64,000 nt of DNA from Oscarella lobularis (GCF_947507565.1 NC_089182.1:1984001-2048000); one strand, 5' to 3'; positions 23,677 to 37,976 are shown, counted from the first letter of the stretch. Numbers and translations are program-made. The notes: generated from the letters alone by a model not told the origin.

Positions 23677-25916
23677 CTACCGTGTCGCTTCGCCGCCGCC
23701 CCCGCCCGTTATTGACAAATTTTTCGGCGAACTTCGAGGCGTAGATTTTTGAACGACCAAAAAGGTCGAGTCGTCCTCGTCGTCGTCGTCATTCCCTCCC
23801 TGCGCATCGGTCCGGAAGGGAATCTGCACGGGAAAGACGGAGATTCCCGATCGAGGCGAATAATCGACGCCGCCGCCGTATCGGCGCGTCCGCGGCGACG
23901 GTCGCGAGATGCGCGACGACGAGGCAGTGCGAAATGCGTCTTCGCTGCGAGCTTCGCTGAATGAGAAGAAGGGATAGCTGCCACGCTGCTGAGGGGGAGC
24001 AATTACCTGTGGGGGAAAAATGTGATCAATTTCGCGTGGTTCATTAATTTATTTCGTACCTCTTCCGTTGCAGTAGCGCACTTCTCGAAATCTTGCCAAT
24101 TTTTACAATAAAAGCCGACAGCGCAGGAGGGATCCATTCGCGTCATTGCCACTCTGCGAGGCTGACAGCAGTGATATGACTGACAGAAACAAAGCAGTAT
24201 AGTAGCATTGGACCGCGCGTATATTTCCTATGTCATATAGGACGTGCTTACACTTAAAGGAAAGACGTCCTGCTTTGTGTTGACTGCGTCCTGGCAGTAG
24301 TGAGGATCAAGATATATAAGTCGTTCATCTACGCGATCGAGTGAAATCGCAAAAGAAATTAATTGATACGTAGCAGACCTTGCCATCCTATAAAGAAGAG
24401 GGAGTGTCTCGGCTTGCCACCCATGATGCCAACACAGTGATCAAGAGTCAGTAAGGCCTGAAAGAAAAAAAAGAAAAGACGACGTCTTTTAAGAAGGAAT
24501 TTGTTTCGCCTATCGGTTTCTCACTTTGAGACAGGGAAAGTAGATCTTATTCAGACAATCACCGCCAAGACGAATTGGCACAATAAACAGGATCGAACAG
24601 TCATCACAACCAGAAGCCTCTTTACGCTGATCGACCAAATGCTTCACGTCGCCTTTGTACACTAAAAAGACACACGCACAAATGAGTAGAGTATAAACTA
24701 GGACGAAAATTCAATACCAGTACAATCCTGAGCGACGTACACAACAAAGCTATTCAACTGGGGCACAAACTCATAAGATTTATCTACCATTTCCCTAATA
24801 GATAAACAAATCACTGCAATCCCTTCCGTGATTATCATAGCAACACTTCTCACTTTATTAGGTGAGCCACTTGGGCTGGGCCATACCACTGGCCTGCACG
24901 ACTGGTTCCTCGCTTATAGCTTATTTGAACCATCGCGTGCACGGAAAACGGCGACACCGAGTTGTCCGAATCGTCGGCAAACCAACGTAGAAGATTAAGA
25001 TATCGACGCCGTTCCTCATCCGGCAGCTTGAAAACTCGCCAGCCTTAATTGATTACAAAAAGAAAATTATTGCATAATTCGTTCAAACAAAAGCCTATTG
25101 CCTCGGCCGAAGATGTGAAATTTGAGCGCTTCGGCGAGCAGCATTTGACCGCTGCGCAGCATGCAACCCCAACCGCAGTCCGACGTCAATTCCGATTCGT
25201 GGAGACGGGGAAAGTGACGACGATACGTGAGCCACGTTCGCGATTGAAAATCGTCGAGAAATTTTCGAAAATGAGGCCACGACTCTTGCTCGTCGGTGAA
25301 TTCGGGATCAACTAAAGTCAGCACGTAATGATATAGAGAAGTAAGAAGTGCACATTCTACAAAAAAAAGCTCTAAAAAGTGAGGCACACATTTTAGGACT
25401 TTTGAGAACTAGAGTATTAGGATTATCTGCAGTTGTCTCACAGCGTCAGACAGTACTCGCAACGAAAGTTGCCTTTACAGTGAACCTCTTTTTCTACACA
25501 CAGTGTGAACTCATTTTTCTCTTCTCTCTGTGTTAGTATCGAATAATACGCGTACGATAACCCTCGATTTGCGACGACGATCGGATCGAAGGATCCGCTT
25601 CGCCAGTTGAGAAGTTCTTTGTTTACAACGCGATATTTTTCGTCACGAGGTCGAGTCTTCGGTGTTTCTCGTCTACCTGACGACTCCGGATGATAGCAGA
25701 CGCCTAGAAGCCAAATAGCATTTCGACTGAAACTCGTCGTGCTTGGAAACGTGAACTCTAGAGGTAGAATCGACGAATTTAGTCGAAGGAGTGCTGGGGA
25801 GAGCCTGAGACGGGGTCCCGAAGCGGCTTGGAAGCGAACGAACCGTATCGAATGTTGTTCCAAAACGATTTGACGCTGATTTTCAGCTTGGAACGCGACG
25901 GCAGAAAGCTCGCCAT
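23677..25916 (-). CDS. ATG4 cysteine protease (autophagin, C/D-like)
   Basis: Processes and delipidates Atg8/LC3/GABARAP during autophagy. The N-terminal exon (start 25916) reads [17 protein letters not shown], then after a 60-bp intron [15 protein letters not shown], both ATG4 signatures. The catalytic exon (25067-25387 region) has [14 protein letters not shown] and [15 protein letters not shown] with the active Cys in GWGCML. The peptidase half continues with [14 protein letters not shown] and the catalytic Asp/His pair in LIYLDPHY (near 24300). An extra hydrophilic stretch of about 35 residues separates CYHPE from the SRTW block. The last exon ends in a long Ser/Arg/Gly-rich tail with an acidic run followed by STFLVV, a possible LC3-interacting motif, and stops at 23677. 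Closest in style to ATG4C/D; a letter is not assigned. Confidence 0.9.
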
Positions 25917-26172
25917 CAAAGAAACCGGAGAGTACCAGTTGATATTACTGGCCCTCCTCCCCTCCGCCCACTAGAGGTAATCTAAAATCTATTTATCTGC
26001 CTAATGAGTAGGAAAAAATGACAAAAAATCTACCTACGGCGGAAAGGGATGAAAAACAGGCTCTCTACTACGACATAAAGTTGTCAACAATTCGTTGCTA
26101 CACAAACACAAAAAAACAAGCAAACAAACATAACAAACGTTCAAAAACGTTGGCCGAAGATTGCCTTCAAAT

Positions 26173-29100
26173 TTACTTGAAATTGGCATACGTGCTAAAC
26201 GAATCAAGAAACTCGGCCGCAACAGTGTAGCAAAAACGATAATGCTCCTGTAAAAAACATCAGCCTCAGAAATCGACTATTAATAGCTTTGGGGGAAGTC
26301 TAAAATAAGCATCAAGGCTGGTTTTCATGGAGGCGACGCACGCGGAAGTTCGCGAGTCCAGGATGTACATTTTGTGGTCGAAAAGACCCATGCACGCTTA
26401 TCTTTGAGTGTCGCACGGTCGCGACGGCGCGTCTCGTCTACAGTTGGCAGCTTACCAGACTAGTGACGACGTCGGGATTGTTCCTTTTCATTGCCTTGAT
26501 CACCTGAAAGATATCGATAATCTGTTCCGTTTTCAGAACCTCCAGCATCCAGTGAATAGCGCAGAAAGTGGCTGATCTCCCAACCCCGTCGCTAGAGCAA
26601 AATTGGTAAAACAAAAGTCGGCATGTCGCACAAGAGGCCTCGCGTCTTACTTGCACGCAACCACTATGTGAGACAGGTCAGAAGATTCTTGTCGTTGGAC
26701 TCTTCCCAGCTCTTCAAAAACTCCAATAACTGACGCAGCTGAGTTTGGGCAAGCCTTGCGAGACCAATTCAGGCATTGTATTTGCATCACCATCCTCTCC
26801 TTCTAAAGCAAAAATTCATTAATACTTCTGAAGAGATCCAATGCAGAGACGTGCTTGATTATCGGCTGCAGTCAGCTTAAAATTCCTCAAAATGTATCCC
26901 GTGCAGGGCTCCTCGCTTAGAAAAGTGACGGTGAAATTCTCTATTTTCATTGAGCCTTCAGTAGGCCAATACTTGACCGACATTTCCTAGCGAAAGACCA
27001 TTCGTCACCCTATTTTAATACGGCTTGTCCACAAGTCCTAACCTTTCCGTCTTCTTCAAGCCGGGTCATCATGACGATAATGGTGCAGTTTTCCTCCCAG
27101 ATAAGACGCCAGAAATCTGACAGAGTGCTTTCCAACGGGCATTGAGCAGCAATGTAAAAGTCGCTCTGGCGGTATCCCTGTCAGAAAAAAGCCTCACAGC
27201 CTTAGAGACAGAGTGGGTACGGTCACTTACGTCAAGGTAATAAGCATTGACGTAGGTAGAACTTTCCTCCGCATCGTCAGACAAAAGATAGAGGCGACTG
27301 AAATCGGCTAGATAACATACTAGATAGAAACCATGTTCTTTTGGATGTCGACTGTTTACGTGGGCAGATTTTGCTGTAGCGATTTTTGGAAACATTTTTG
27401 TAATTGAGTCCTACGCTGTAGGTGAAATCTTTGCGAGAAGGTGACAGCTTCTCCAAAAGCTACGTCAACGAGGTTAATTAAATAACCGCAGAAATCCACA
27501 ATTGTCTCACCTTCATGTGATTTTCGTAGCCGTTTATTTTCGTTTCTGGATTAGCTGTCTTCAGTGACTTGAGAAAAAATTTCAGCCTCTCTGCCGGCAC
27601 ACTGGCATTGCCGCAAAGCAAGTGCTCCAAAATCGCAGTGTGGCAAAAAATGTACTGCACCTACGCAATAGAACAAACCTGAGCCTAAATCAGATAGCAC
27701 CCGTCGTTCTATTACTCCAGTTTGGACCATCAGTGGACGACATCGCCTCATTTCTGCAACAATGTTAAATATGTTAACGCTTTTTGTTGCAGCAGATTCT
27801 TGAATTGCGTAGTCGACAACGATGAACGTACCAGTTCGACCGACGCCGGCACTGAAAAATGAAAACGACGTAGAACCACCGTATACTATCAAAGCGATTC
27901 AAACGTACGAGCAGTGCACGACCATAGGACCCAAATCTTTTTTCTTCTGCTGATCGTGATGTCTTCTCACTTGTTTTGCAAACGTTAGTAGGGATGATGG
28001 ATTCGATGGTACACCGTGGTCTGGCCAGCCAGTGAAATGGAACTGAGTCACTGTACGAGATTGACCTCCCTCCTATATGCAGATAAAAACTAAAATGTTC
28101 TTTCAGCAATGACAAGAAGATCTAACCGTGAAGATTGAAAACGCTCTGACAGTGCAACTTCTTGTAACCATTTCACTCAGAGCCTTAACATTTATCCTTC
28201 CAAAGATCTGCTGCTGCTGGCCTTCAGACCCTGGCCAGTATTTGTAACACTTTGCCTGAAAAACATATTGTACCTTCTTACTTACAGACACACTTGCCTA
28301 CTCACAACGCCTCCTTCCTCTAAATTTGTAACCATGACAATGGTTGGAACGTTCTTTTCCCAAATCATTCGCCAAAAATCTCCAGCTGTCTTTTCGTTTG
28401 GACCCTGAGTGGCAATGTATTGATCAGGTCCAGAAAATCCCTAACAGAGAGCAAAACTAAGCATGTTTTTATGTACCTCATAATTGCTTACTTGCAAATA
28501 GGTCGCATTGATATAGTCAGAGCCAGCTTGGTCGGGGAGCTCATTGAGGACAACCCGGCAGTGATCGTCTGTAAAAAGACCGGTGGTCAAACTCCCCTCG
28601 TGTAGGCAATCAAAATAATACAGGGTATGATATTCCCGTAGCGATTTTTTCCTCGATTGCAATCAAGTCGAGCAACCGGTTCCGCTGATACAATTGGAGG
28701 CTCAATCTTTTGGAGAAACTATAGATAAATGTGTAAATAAAGGCAGTCAGAGTAATCAAGGTTAGTTAACCGTTACCCTAAATTCCTCCAAGAAAGCCTC
28801 CTCGTCATTGCTACTCATGTCTTCGACGTACTTTTCAAAGTCATCCGCAGGAACAGCAACTTTCTCGCAGACTACAGACAGTTGCAAACGACCACCGCTG
28901 TAGACATACCAATCTTCTCACCTTCATCCCCAGATTGCACTTTCAGAAGAATTGAAATGCTCTCTGTTCCGCTTCTATTCTCCACAATGCATTTGAACAG
29001 TCCCGCGTCGCTCTTGCATGTGTCGGCCACTTGCAGAGATCCGTCGCCTAATATGCGTATTCTGCTGTCTTCCTTAAGCTCTTTTCCGCTTTTCCACCAG

Positions 29101-32100
29101 GATACCGACGGCTTCGGTTCGCCTCCGACAACCACCAAGAGAACGGCCGTGTCTCCTTCCAAGCCCAAGATTTCCGTGTCTTCGACACTCACAGTCGGAA
29201 AACTCATATCAGTCATAGGTACTGGTAAGCTAATTCAAATAGAAGCTTGTTAAAAAGAAGAAAACATTACCAAGCTCATTGGCGTTGTCTTTATGGTCAT
29301 CTTCAATCCAAGTAGACGCTTTCTCGGAATCACTTTTTCTTCTTCTATATGTATAAAGGGTACCACAAGAGACTATTTCCCTACTCAAACATAAACAGGT
29401 TTACCTCAGGTAAAGGACAACAAGCAAAATAACCACAGCCACTACAATTAGAACAACAACCCCCGCGGCAGCAGTGACACCGGACGTGTCTTCTTTCAGT
29501 CGTTCAACTACACGCATATGCAGCGTACCGAGCTAAAGCACATTATAGTAGATCTAACCTTTCTGTGTTTTAAAGACTTCACTTATGCTACTATACGTAT
29601 TCTAAAAAACATTACAAATATATTTTGCTACGAAAAAAATCCTTTACCTGTCCATCATAAGAAAGCGATTTTATGGCAATGCCATACTGCCCGCCTGGCT
29701 GCAAAGGTGCATTCCAATATTCCTGATAAATCTTTCCGTCTCCAATCACAAATGAATTCGGAACAGAATCAAAGTCAAATTGCGCCGTCACGTATGGACG
29801 CGGTGACTCAGACTTTGTAAAATTCCCAACATCTCCAGCCATTAAACGTTGTTCCTTTTTAGAAAATGAATCAACTAGTTCTAGAACTATGATTTGAACG
29901 GCACTGGTGGCCATAAGAAAACGGTCAAATACAACCAAAAATCATGTACCCTTTTATACCTAATTTTTCCATTTAAATCTGACGGTTGCGTCAAATTGAC
30001 GAGAATGGTCGTAGAAAACAGTTCTCCGCCAAAAGGGGCCAAAGGACGAATTGGCTCTACAAATTTATACTTCAGTTCGCGATCGATTAAAGTCAACTGA
30101 AGTCCAGAAAACCTGCTATAGCTGTTTTACTGAAGATTGGAGCACTATTCTCGCCTTCTCCTTTGCTCGTAAATGCTGAAACGATAATACTGTATTGAGC
30201 ATCCGGCTGAAGGTTACTCAAAACAGTTTTGCGCTTGTTTTTTGTAACATTGACTTGATCAGTAGTAAAAAAAGTTTCTGTCGTCCAATTCTCGCTGTAC
30301 GTTTTGCTTCCGTTGTATGTGACCTATTAATTAAACGAAGTAAACTTTGGACAATAAAGTATCAAGAAACCTCTCCTACTAAGTATGCTTTAATGATGCC
30401 TCTTCGATGAACAGGTTCGTTCCAAGTCAAAGTTATGTTACGCTGTTGAGGAATATCCTCTACGTTCAGAGGCGCTGATGGCTCTAAAGAAGCAGTAGTA
30501 TACAGACAACAATAGTAACTCCCGGTGACTCTATGTACTTCCTTGGTCTGTTTGACCAGTTACTGACGCGCTGTAATCGCCTTGAGAATTAGTAACTGCT
30601 CGAACCTGTACAACGAAATTAAGAGCTACCCAACTGAAACGAGTTGCAAATACTTATACCCTGACTGTGTAACTAGTGTAAGCAGTTAGATTTTGGAGAA
30701 CAATCTTATTTAAGAATTTCAATCCTTCGTCCACGATGAAGACTTTAGGAGCAGAAGAAGCTGCATGATACAAAACTTCGTATCTTCTAATACGGCCGTT
30801 GGGAGAAGAAGGTTTTTTCCAAGCTACGGAAAGTTGCGATTCCTCGTTTTTAACCGACTTTACGTATACGTTTTGTGGAACGGACGGAGCTATACATATT
30901 AACTTCATATTAAAAATGTCTAACTTGCTCTTTGTTGTTTACCGTCTTCAAATGTTTCGCTTGTTATTGTTCTTCCAAAACTCTCTAAAGCCTCATTATT
31001 CAAATTGATGTTCACAGCTGTTACTTTCATTTCGTAAATTGTGAACGGCTTTAGTTCATCCAAAACCAGTGACGATGTATTTCCCCCAACAGCAGTGATT
31101 TCATTTGCAAATCGAGTCGGCCTTCTTTCAATTTCTTTAAGGTACACTTGATACTTGTCAATCCTACCATTCGGCTGTGCAGGTTTTTTCCACTTGACCG
31201 AAATTGAAGTAGAAGACTGCGCCGTCGCTTTTAAGTCTCTAACAGGGCTTGGATCTAAAGAACACAAATAACATAAAGTCTCAAGTGTCTAGACTTTAGC
31301 TACTTGAAGAATCTGTTCTGAGAATTTGACTATTCGTCGTTGAGCTGGGCCCGTGCTTATTTACTGCTGCTACATTAATTCTATAATTGTGATAGGGTCT
31401 CAATCCAGTCAATGTAAAATTAAACGTTTTCCAGAACGAAGAGCTATTAACTCGTTCTTCTTTGCAACAGTTATCACCAGTGGTGTTACGTTTTATAGTG
31501 TAGTAAATGATAGAACTTTGCCCATCAAATGGAGAGTTCCAAACAATAGTAACATTGCTAGCAAAACGACTGGTTACTCTATATTGCACTGAAGATGGAG
31601 GTCCTATAAAAACAGACCTGCTAATAAATTTTTGCTTGAGATGTAGTACCCAACCTTCAACTTTAAGTTTAATAGATTGCGTGTCATTTCCCAACGTGTT
31701 TGATCCTTCGCACCAGTACGTAGCATCATCGGTAAATTGGGTGCTGCGAAAATTTAGTAACGCTGTCCGTGGGCCAGGTGTGCGATTCTCAGAAACAATT
31801 TGCTTCCTACTGCCGTCGGGTTGTATCTTCCACCACAGTACCAAAGCTTTGGGATTAGCGTCAAATTCGCAATAAATATTGCAGCTCTGATTTTGAATGC
31901 AAGTCGTTACAACTTGATAGCGAACCAATCGAGGTGGATCTAAACAAGCAGTACTTAAATGACTGGCAGAGCAACCAATTAACTCCTGCAGGGCAAACAG
32001 ACTGTATAGGTAATTATTTTATACTTGATATTTGACGTGTCTAATTCAAAGTTCTCTATGGGTGTATGCACAACACTTACATGTGACGTTTAAATACGTC

Positions 32101-35100
32101 GACAAACTCGTAACTGAAACATTAGTAGCATCTTTCACTTCGCATCTGTAGTACCCGGTAGATGTCCCTAAAGTTAGCAAAGAAATATTTCCTATTACAC
32201 CGGTTTGGACGGGCACAACTGTGGCGTTTTCTCCGCTAAATGATCGGAAACCGCTGCTGTTACTTAGCTTAGAGTAGCCCCAGGTTAGTTCAAGAGGAAA
32301 TGATCCTTTAGCAGAGCAAGACAAATATATTTTTCTTCCAACAGGGACGACAATAATCCGAGGAAAAGAAGACGTGACAGCTGCTCCGACTAAACAAACA
32401 CAAACAAACATGTAGACTAGACAAACCCGATACATAACAATACCTAAAATCGTTGCTGGATTCGTGTGAGAAGATGCACAGTAGTAGTCACCAGCAGTCG
32501 TCACGTTAGCAGAAGAGATAGTAAAAGTAGAAGAAACGGTAGTGTTGTAATATTCTGTTGATTTCACAATCTGCGTAGCAATTGACTTGTTGCCTTTATA
32601 CCACGACACGGTCTGAAGCGGAGGATAAGAGGCCACTTTGCAATGCAGACGAACGGTAGCGCCAAATGGCACCGATAGGGAAACCGGATATTCAACGATT
32701 TCACGTGAGACTACGTGCACAAATGCGTCATAAAACGACGTCTTTTGTTGCAATTAATTAAGAGAACTCACAGTTAGCAGAGATGTTGACACGCTTCGTA
32801 CCAAGATCGTTGGAAGCAATGCATTCGTAAAGTCCTCCGTGTTTTCTAGCGCTTACTTGATCAAATTGTATAACAGAAGAAATACGCGCTTTTTCTCGCT
32901 GGTAATTAATACTTCCGCTTACAACGCTATTTCGAAATTTCCATTTGATTTCCGGAATGGGGTACCCGCGAGCAGAACAAGTAATGCTGACGTTGTTCAT
33001 AGCCTTAGGGACATCTTTGTCGATAAAAGGGCTAGCTATAGAAAATCATACTTTTATTGTGCACACAAAATATCTTAGTAATACCTTTTACTGTTGCGAG
33101 AGCCCAGCTTCCATTATAATTGCCTTTTTGGAAACCGTTTGAAGCTGAACAGTTGTAGTCTCCCACCAGTCTCCATAAGGACTCAACGTTTGACAGTGTT
33201 GCACGCAGACACGACCTCATCGTCAAATTTTCTGTGTTGTTAAGGTGTACTATCTTTAGACTAGAGGGTGATCCGGCGTTAAAAATGTCAATTTTCTTGA
33301 GCCACTTCACATTAGGAATAGGATTTCCTTCTGCTTCGCAACACAGTTGAAACACACCAGTAGTGAACTTGAGTGTCAAAGATCTCGGAGCGATTTTGAT
33401 GCGAGGAATGACTACAAGCAAACATGCATCAATGTCGATGCCAAGCAGGCGAATTACTAACGAGCTAACCTCGGACAAAGGCAATTTCGAAGTACGAATG
33501 TTCAACAAAGCAACCATAGGATCCACCAGAAGATGCGCTCACGTTTGAGATGAAATGTTCTATCTTCCAGTTAAAAGAATTTTCATTACTTGTATACGTA
33601 ACGGCATCAGCTCTTGTCATAATGGCGTGCGGTTTCGGATTGGCCAAAAAGGAGCACTGCAAAACCAACGGCAACCCCACTATTGCCGTCTTGCTAGGAA
33701 ACACGGGATAATCTAGAACTAGAGAAGAAAGTGCTAGTCTTCTATCAGATCACGCAAAAAAAATAAACCTTGAAGAGTAGCGATTTTTGAAGTAAGAATT
33801 GATGGCTTTGAGTTTGTTCCTGCTGTACAGTAATATTTTCCCCCATTGTTTATTTCTGCTTCATCTAGTACGTAAACGCTTTCAACAAATAAACCATTTA
33901 GCGTCTTTCTGCTTGCAAAAACTTCTTCATCGCCAGTTTCCAATCTTTTATACCACTTTATTACTTGTGCAGATACGCCAACTGCTTTACAAGAAATGTT
34001 TGTCGACCTTCCTATCAACACTTTGACGGATGTTGGTTCCATAACAAACGAAATATTGGCTAAAGTAAATGATTAAGAAAGACACAGAACACCGTTGTAT
34101 GCTAATAACTTGCCAAGAACAATCAGTGTGATAGTTTTTGACAAAGCCATCTCATCTTGCACAGCTGAGCATACGTACTCTGTTCCATTTTCAATTAGGG
34201 ATAAATGAGCAAGGTGTAACGTTGTTATATTCGGTTTTGGTTGGCTTGTATTCATAGCATTGTTAGATCCTTTCTGTTTCCAGGAAACAGTAGGATTGAT
34301 AAGTCCCACCACAGTGCAGTTCACAGACGTTGACTGTCCATCCGAAACAGTGACCACTTTGCCATCAGCAGGACTTAGTATTTTCGGAATAACTATAGCT
34401 CAAAGAGTACAAATGTAGTACTCAATTAACTTAGACTGACTTACCCCGTAGTTTTATTTTCTTTTTGCTTACATACTTCTGTCCTTTAATCGTATTATTT
34501 GCGTAACACCAGAATACTTGTTCTGCTTTTAACAACAAAATCCACAATTTTCGCCCGCGTCCTACGTTTTTTTCAGAGTTTTTCCACTCAACTGATGGAG
34601 CTGGATAGCCAGCAACATCGCAAACCAGCGTAACGTTCGTTTCGTACTCAAAATTTCGCTTTTTTGTCCCGGAAGGACCAACAGAAATAACAGAACTTCG
34701 AACTAAAACTATAGAATTAATTAGCGCAATGTATGCTGGTAAAAATTTAACCATAAACGGTGACGCGCTTAGTAATTCCTTCAACCGCAGAGCATTGATA
34801 TATTCCGCCACCGTCTTCTCCGCGTACGTTTAAAGATGAATTCGTAGTGGTAATGTATCTATTTAAACTCTGCCCAGTAACGCCCCGGATCGGAATTAGG
34901 ATTTCCGAAGACGCCAATCTTGTCCATGTCAAAGAGAACGGTGAGATCCCACTGGCTGAGCAGTTCAGAATAGCACTCTGATTGTAGGAAATTGTGACGT
35001 TATAGGAGATGTGATTGATGCACAATTTTGCTGGTAAGAAAATACAGTACATAGCATATTGAACTTGTTGAACGCACCTGACACGTTAATTGTTTCAGAA

Positions 35101-37185
35101 AGGTCCTTAGAACCGTTCATTCCTGCAATACAAGTGTAGAACTTACTTGCATTGCTTCTTCCTATTACGATCGAGCTGTTAACTATGTTTTTTTGATAGT
35201 GGTCCAATCCTTCCTTCTCGCTGTCGCCGTTGGGAAGCTTCCAGTAAATGGCGACTTTAGGATAGCCTGATGCTGCACAAAATACGACAGCAAAACCAGA
35301 ACAGTCAAGGGTTACAGAACCGCTCGTGGCAACGAAAAAAGGAGAAACTAAAGCAGAACGCTAAGAACAAACGCTAACTGCATGCATACTGACTCATGTG
35401 ATACCTTCAACAACCACTATCTTCTTTTTTTTCCTGGTTCCAACACTATTGCTACAGATGTATTCTCCCCCCTCCTTTCCACTGACTTGTATCGTGATGT
35501 TGGTTTTCTTCAGTAGCCCGACGGTAAAATTTTTTGTTGTCCAGTTCAGAAAACCAGGTGGTCCAGACCAAGATACCTCGGGTGTTTGGTAGCCGGAAAC
35601 AACGCAGAACAACATAATTTTGTCGTGATATGATATTTTCTGGTTCGGAGAAACATCTTCAAAACAGGTTGAATCTAAATAAAAATCGCCTGAGTAAGCA
35701 ACTTGTTTAATTAATCTCTAAGATATTAACCTGGCCTAACAAGCACTTCAGTAGAACTAGCTTCCTCCAACCCGTTTGATGCTATGCAAGTGTAATTTCC
35801 GCCCGTAGACCTTGTGACATTGATTTTGCCAATCACGATACTTGGTCTATCAGACACTACTGATAGAACTTTTTGCGTAAAATTCAACCTATCAACTGTG
35901 CTGCTTGTAGACAGAGCTGCCTGCGTTGACTTCACCCAATTTACACTGACTGAAGGATAACCAGAAACACGGCAGTTCAACTGCGTAACAGCAGACGTGC
36001 CGCAGCCATTAATTTTAACATCAGTCTTTCCCTTCGGCACATTCAGGTCAATAAACAGAGCTATGCAAACAACAGAGCATGAGAAAATAGACGTTATCGC
36101 TCAGCGCCAAAATGTACGCGCGGGTGTATACCGTTAACGATCACACAGTCTGCTTTCCTTTTTCTGGTTGACTGTGAAGTTGACACTTGAACGCGGATTC
36201 GGCACTGATATGTTCCTCCTCCGCTAACAACCAATGAGCAACTTCTAAAAGACGTGCGCTTTTCGTCAATTGAAGAACAAGATGAGGTATTCAGCTCTTC
36301 TGTCTCGCTACAGAGTTCATTCACCATTACCCACTCTAAAAGAGGCGGTGGATATCCTTTCGCTTCACACGTTAGTTTAGCCCTTGGACGCTCATTTCGC
36401 AACATTGACTCATTTCCTGATACGTTGACAATAAAGCTCTCAACTAAACATGCACAACGGTATAACTTAGCTATAGCTAGAAACATGCTAACCTTGTACA
36501 GTAGCCACGGCAAATTGAAAAGAATTTTTTATATGGCATTTGTAGATACCACCTCCATCACTGCCCAAAACAGAGAGAGTGCTTTCATTGGTTCCAGAAT
36601 CGTTAGTGATAACTGATGTGTCAGGTAGAATCCACAAAAAAACCGGTGCTGGAGATCTAGTCGCTGCTGTACAGACGAGGTATGCTGATGTGGAGAAATT
36701 GAGGCGAACAGTCTTTGGTTCAATAGCAACGTCCTCTTCAACTGTAAATGGAAGAACGAGTAGACAGACCCAGACTACGAAATAATATTAATACCTATGA
36801 TATCAATTGATTGACGCCGACCATTTTTTGGCACAGGAACACAAAAAAATTCACCTCCACCATCCGTAGAGTTAACGTCGAGTGAACACGTTGTGGCGTT
36901 TTTGCAGCTTTCTATCGTTATCAATTGTTGCGATTTGCCGCGTGTTCTCCACCGTATTTCGCTTGCGCCTGCAACACTGCAGTGAACGGTCTCAGACTCG
37001 CCTTTACGAAGAAATAGAGGACCGCTTGGAACAATCCTCAACTCCTCCACGGAGCCTAAGAAGGAAGGTGATTGTAAAACCGTCGACTTTAGTGTACTCT
37101 TGCCGTTACTTGAGTCGGGACTCCCGTTGTCAGCCACAACAATTACACCTAATGCCAGTCCTACCCAAACGTAGGCTGACGGCAT
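26173..37185 (-). CDS. RPTP-B: receptor tyrosine phosphatase with about 16 Ig, 4 FN3, cytoplasmic Ig and two PTP domains
   Basis: Type I membrane phosphatase on the minus strand. Start ATG 37185 gives a signal peptide ([17 protein letters not shown]). About 16 Ig domains follow, nearly all one per exon (37100 down to 31650), then four FN3 (31605-30115), juxtamembrane exons (30110-29590) and a membrane helix [16 protein letters not shown] (29480-29400) with stop-transfer RRRK. It lacks fucolectin and TSP1 modules. Next comes an Ig-like exon on the cytoplasmic side (28910-29218). D1 has KNRYGNI, WPDHGVP and [10 protein letters not shown] (Cys codon 27911-27913), so it should be active. D2 is degenerate: the WPD position reads WSR and the signature reads ACNDGVGRS (Cys codon 26653-26655). 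It ends SFSTYANFK-stop. Some Ig exon edges are approximate; the count of 16 may be off by one. Confidence 0.9.
28910..29218 (-). other. Cytoplasmic I-set Ig-domain exon of RPTP-B
   Basis: One exon, phase 1 at both ends, between the membrane/stop-transfer exons and the D1 wedge ([16 protein letters not shown]). It shows the I-set pattern: [10 protein letters not shown] with the core Trp, [14 protein letters not shown], then [14 protein letters not shown]. The first disulfide cysteine is replaced ([10 protein letters not shown]), while the second (LFKC) remains. Confidence 0.85.
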
Positions 37186-37307
37186 TGCAGCCAATTTCTA
37201 AAGGAAGCAAGCGCACAGCACCAGGAAGGCGCAACACTGAGAGGGTAACCTAATTACAAGCACTCCCAGCTACAGGAAGTAGACATGCAGCCTGAGACGA
37301 AAGTAAC

Positions 37308-37410
37308 CTACCGCCACACAAAATTAAGAGGATACACGGCTGACAAGACTACTCTCAGTCTACCGCCACACAAATGAAGAAGACACGTAGCTGACAAGAC
37401 TATTCTCAAT
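37308..37410. repeat. Tandem repeat, two copies of about 52 bp
   Basis: Copies at 37308-37359 and 37360-37410 share CTACCGCCACACAAA at the start and GCTGACAAGACTA.TCTCA at the end, with a few substitutions and a 1-bp length difference. The pair lies in the spacer 5' of RPTP-B. Confidence 0.75.
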
Positions 37411-37976
37411 ACCAATTCGGAGAGAAACGGCTAGTCAAGCCAAAAGATATCACTCAAGGATGTGAAATTGGCTGGCTAAGGTATCCAGTATCTCACCGTC
37501 TAGCCGTCGCCTTTTCATTGATTTCTTAGAATCTAATACAGGATTACACCGAAATGACCTCATTTCCTTTCGCAGGCTAGGTGTACGATCTCACCTTCCA
37601 GGACATATTTCTTTCTATACTGCGCAGACACTGCCTTTCCCTGTCTTTTTTTATACTGCTTTATTGTTCTAAGACAGCATATAAATAAAAAGAGCTATTG
37701 ACACCTGGCTACGCTTACGGCTTTTGATTGGCTTTCCGCCCTTCAATGCTATACACAGAATCAATGGCAATCTTCCTAATCTGACTAAACGAGACCCTTT
37801 TTCATCTATGGTTTATCACACAGGTACAATGTCGCCACACGTCTTCATATCCAGCAATCAGGTAGTTACTTGCCTCAGAAAAAGATAAGCTCAAAGAGAC
37901 GGCTGAATAAACTTCAAACGCCTACGAGAACACAAGTATGCAATCGCATTGGTAATCTTGAACTGAAAAAAAAACA
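37411..37976. other. Spacer between RPTP-C 3' end and RPTP-B 5' end
   Basis: No coding exon is seen here. On the minus strand it holds a TATA-like TATAAAAAAA (37646-37655) with a CCAATC box (37736-37741) upstream, a possible RPTP-B promoter. AATAAA at 37660-37665 (minus) could be the RPTP-C polyadenylation signal, 312 bp after its stop. Both readings are weak because the stretch is AT-rich. Confidence 0.35.

Noticed and set aside
23709-24002. The basic reading frame of the last ATG4 exon (ending RRKICQ).
   Set aside because: The other frame joins the upstream exon in phase and gives the acidic tail with STFLVV that fits ATG4 proteins better.
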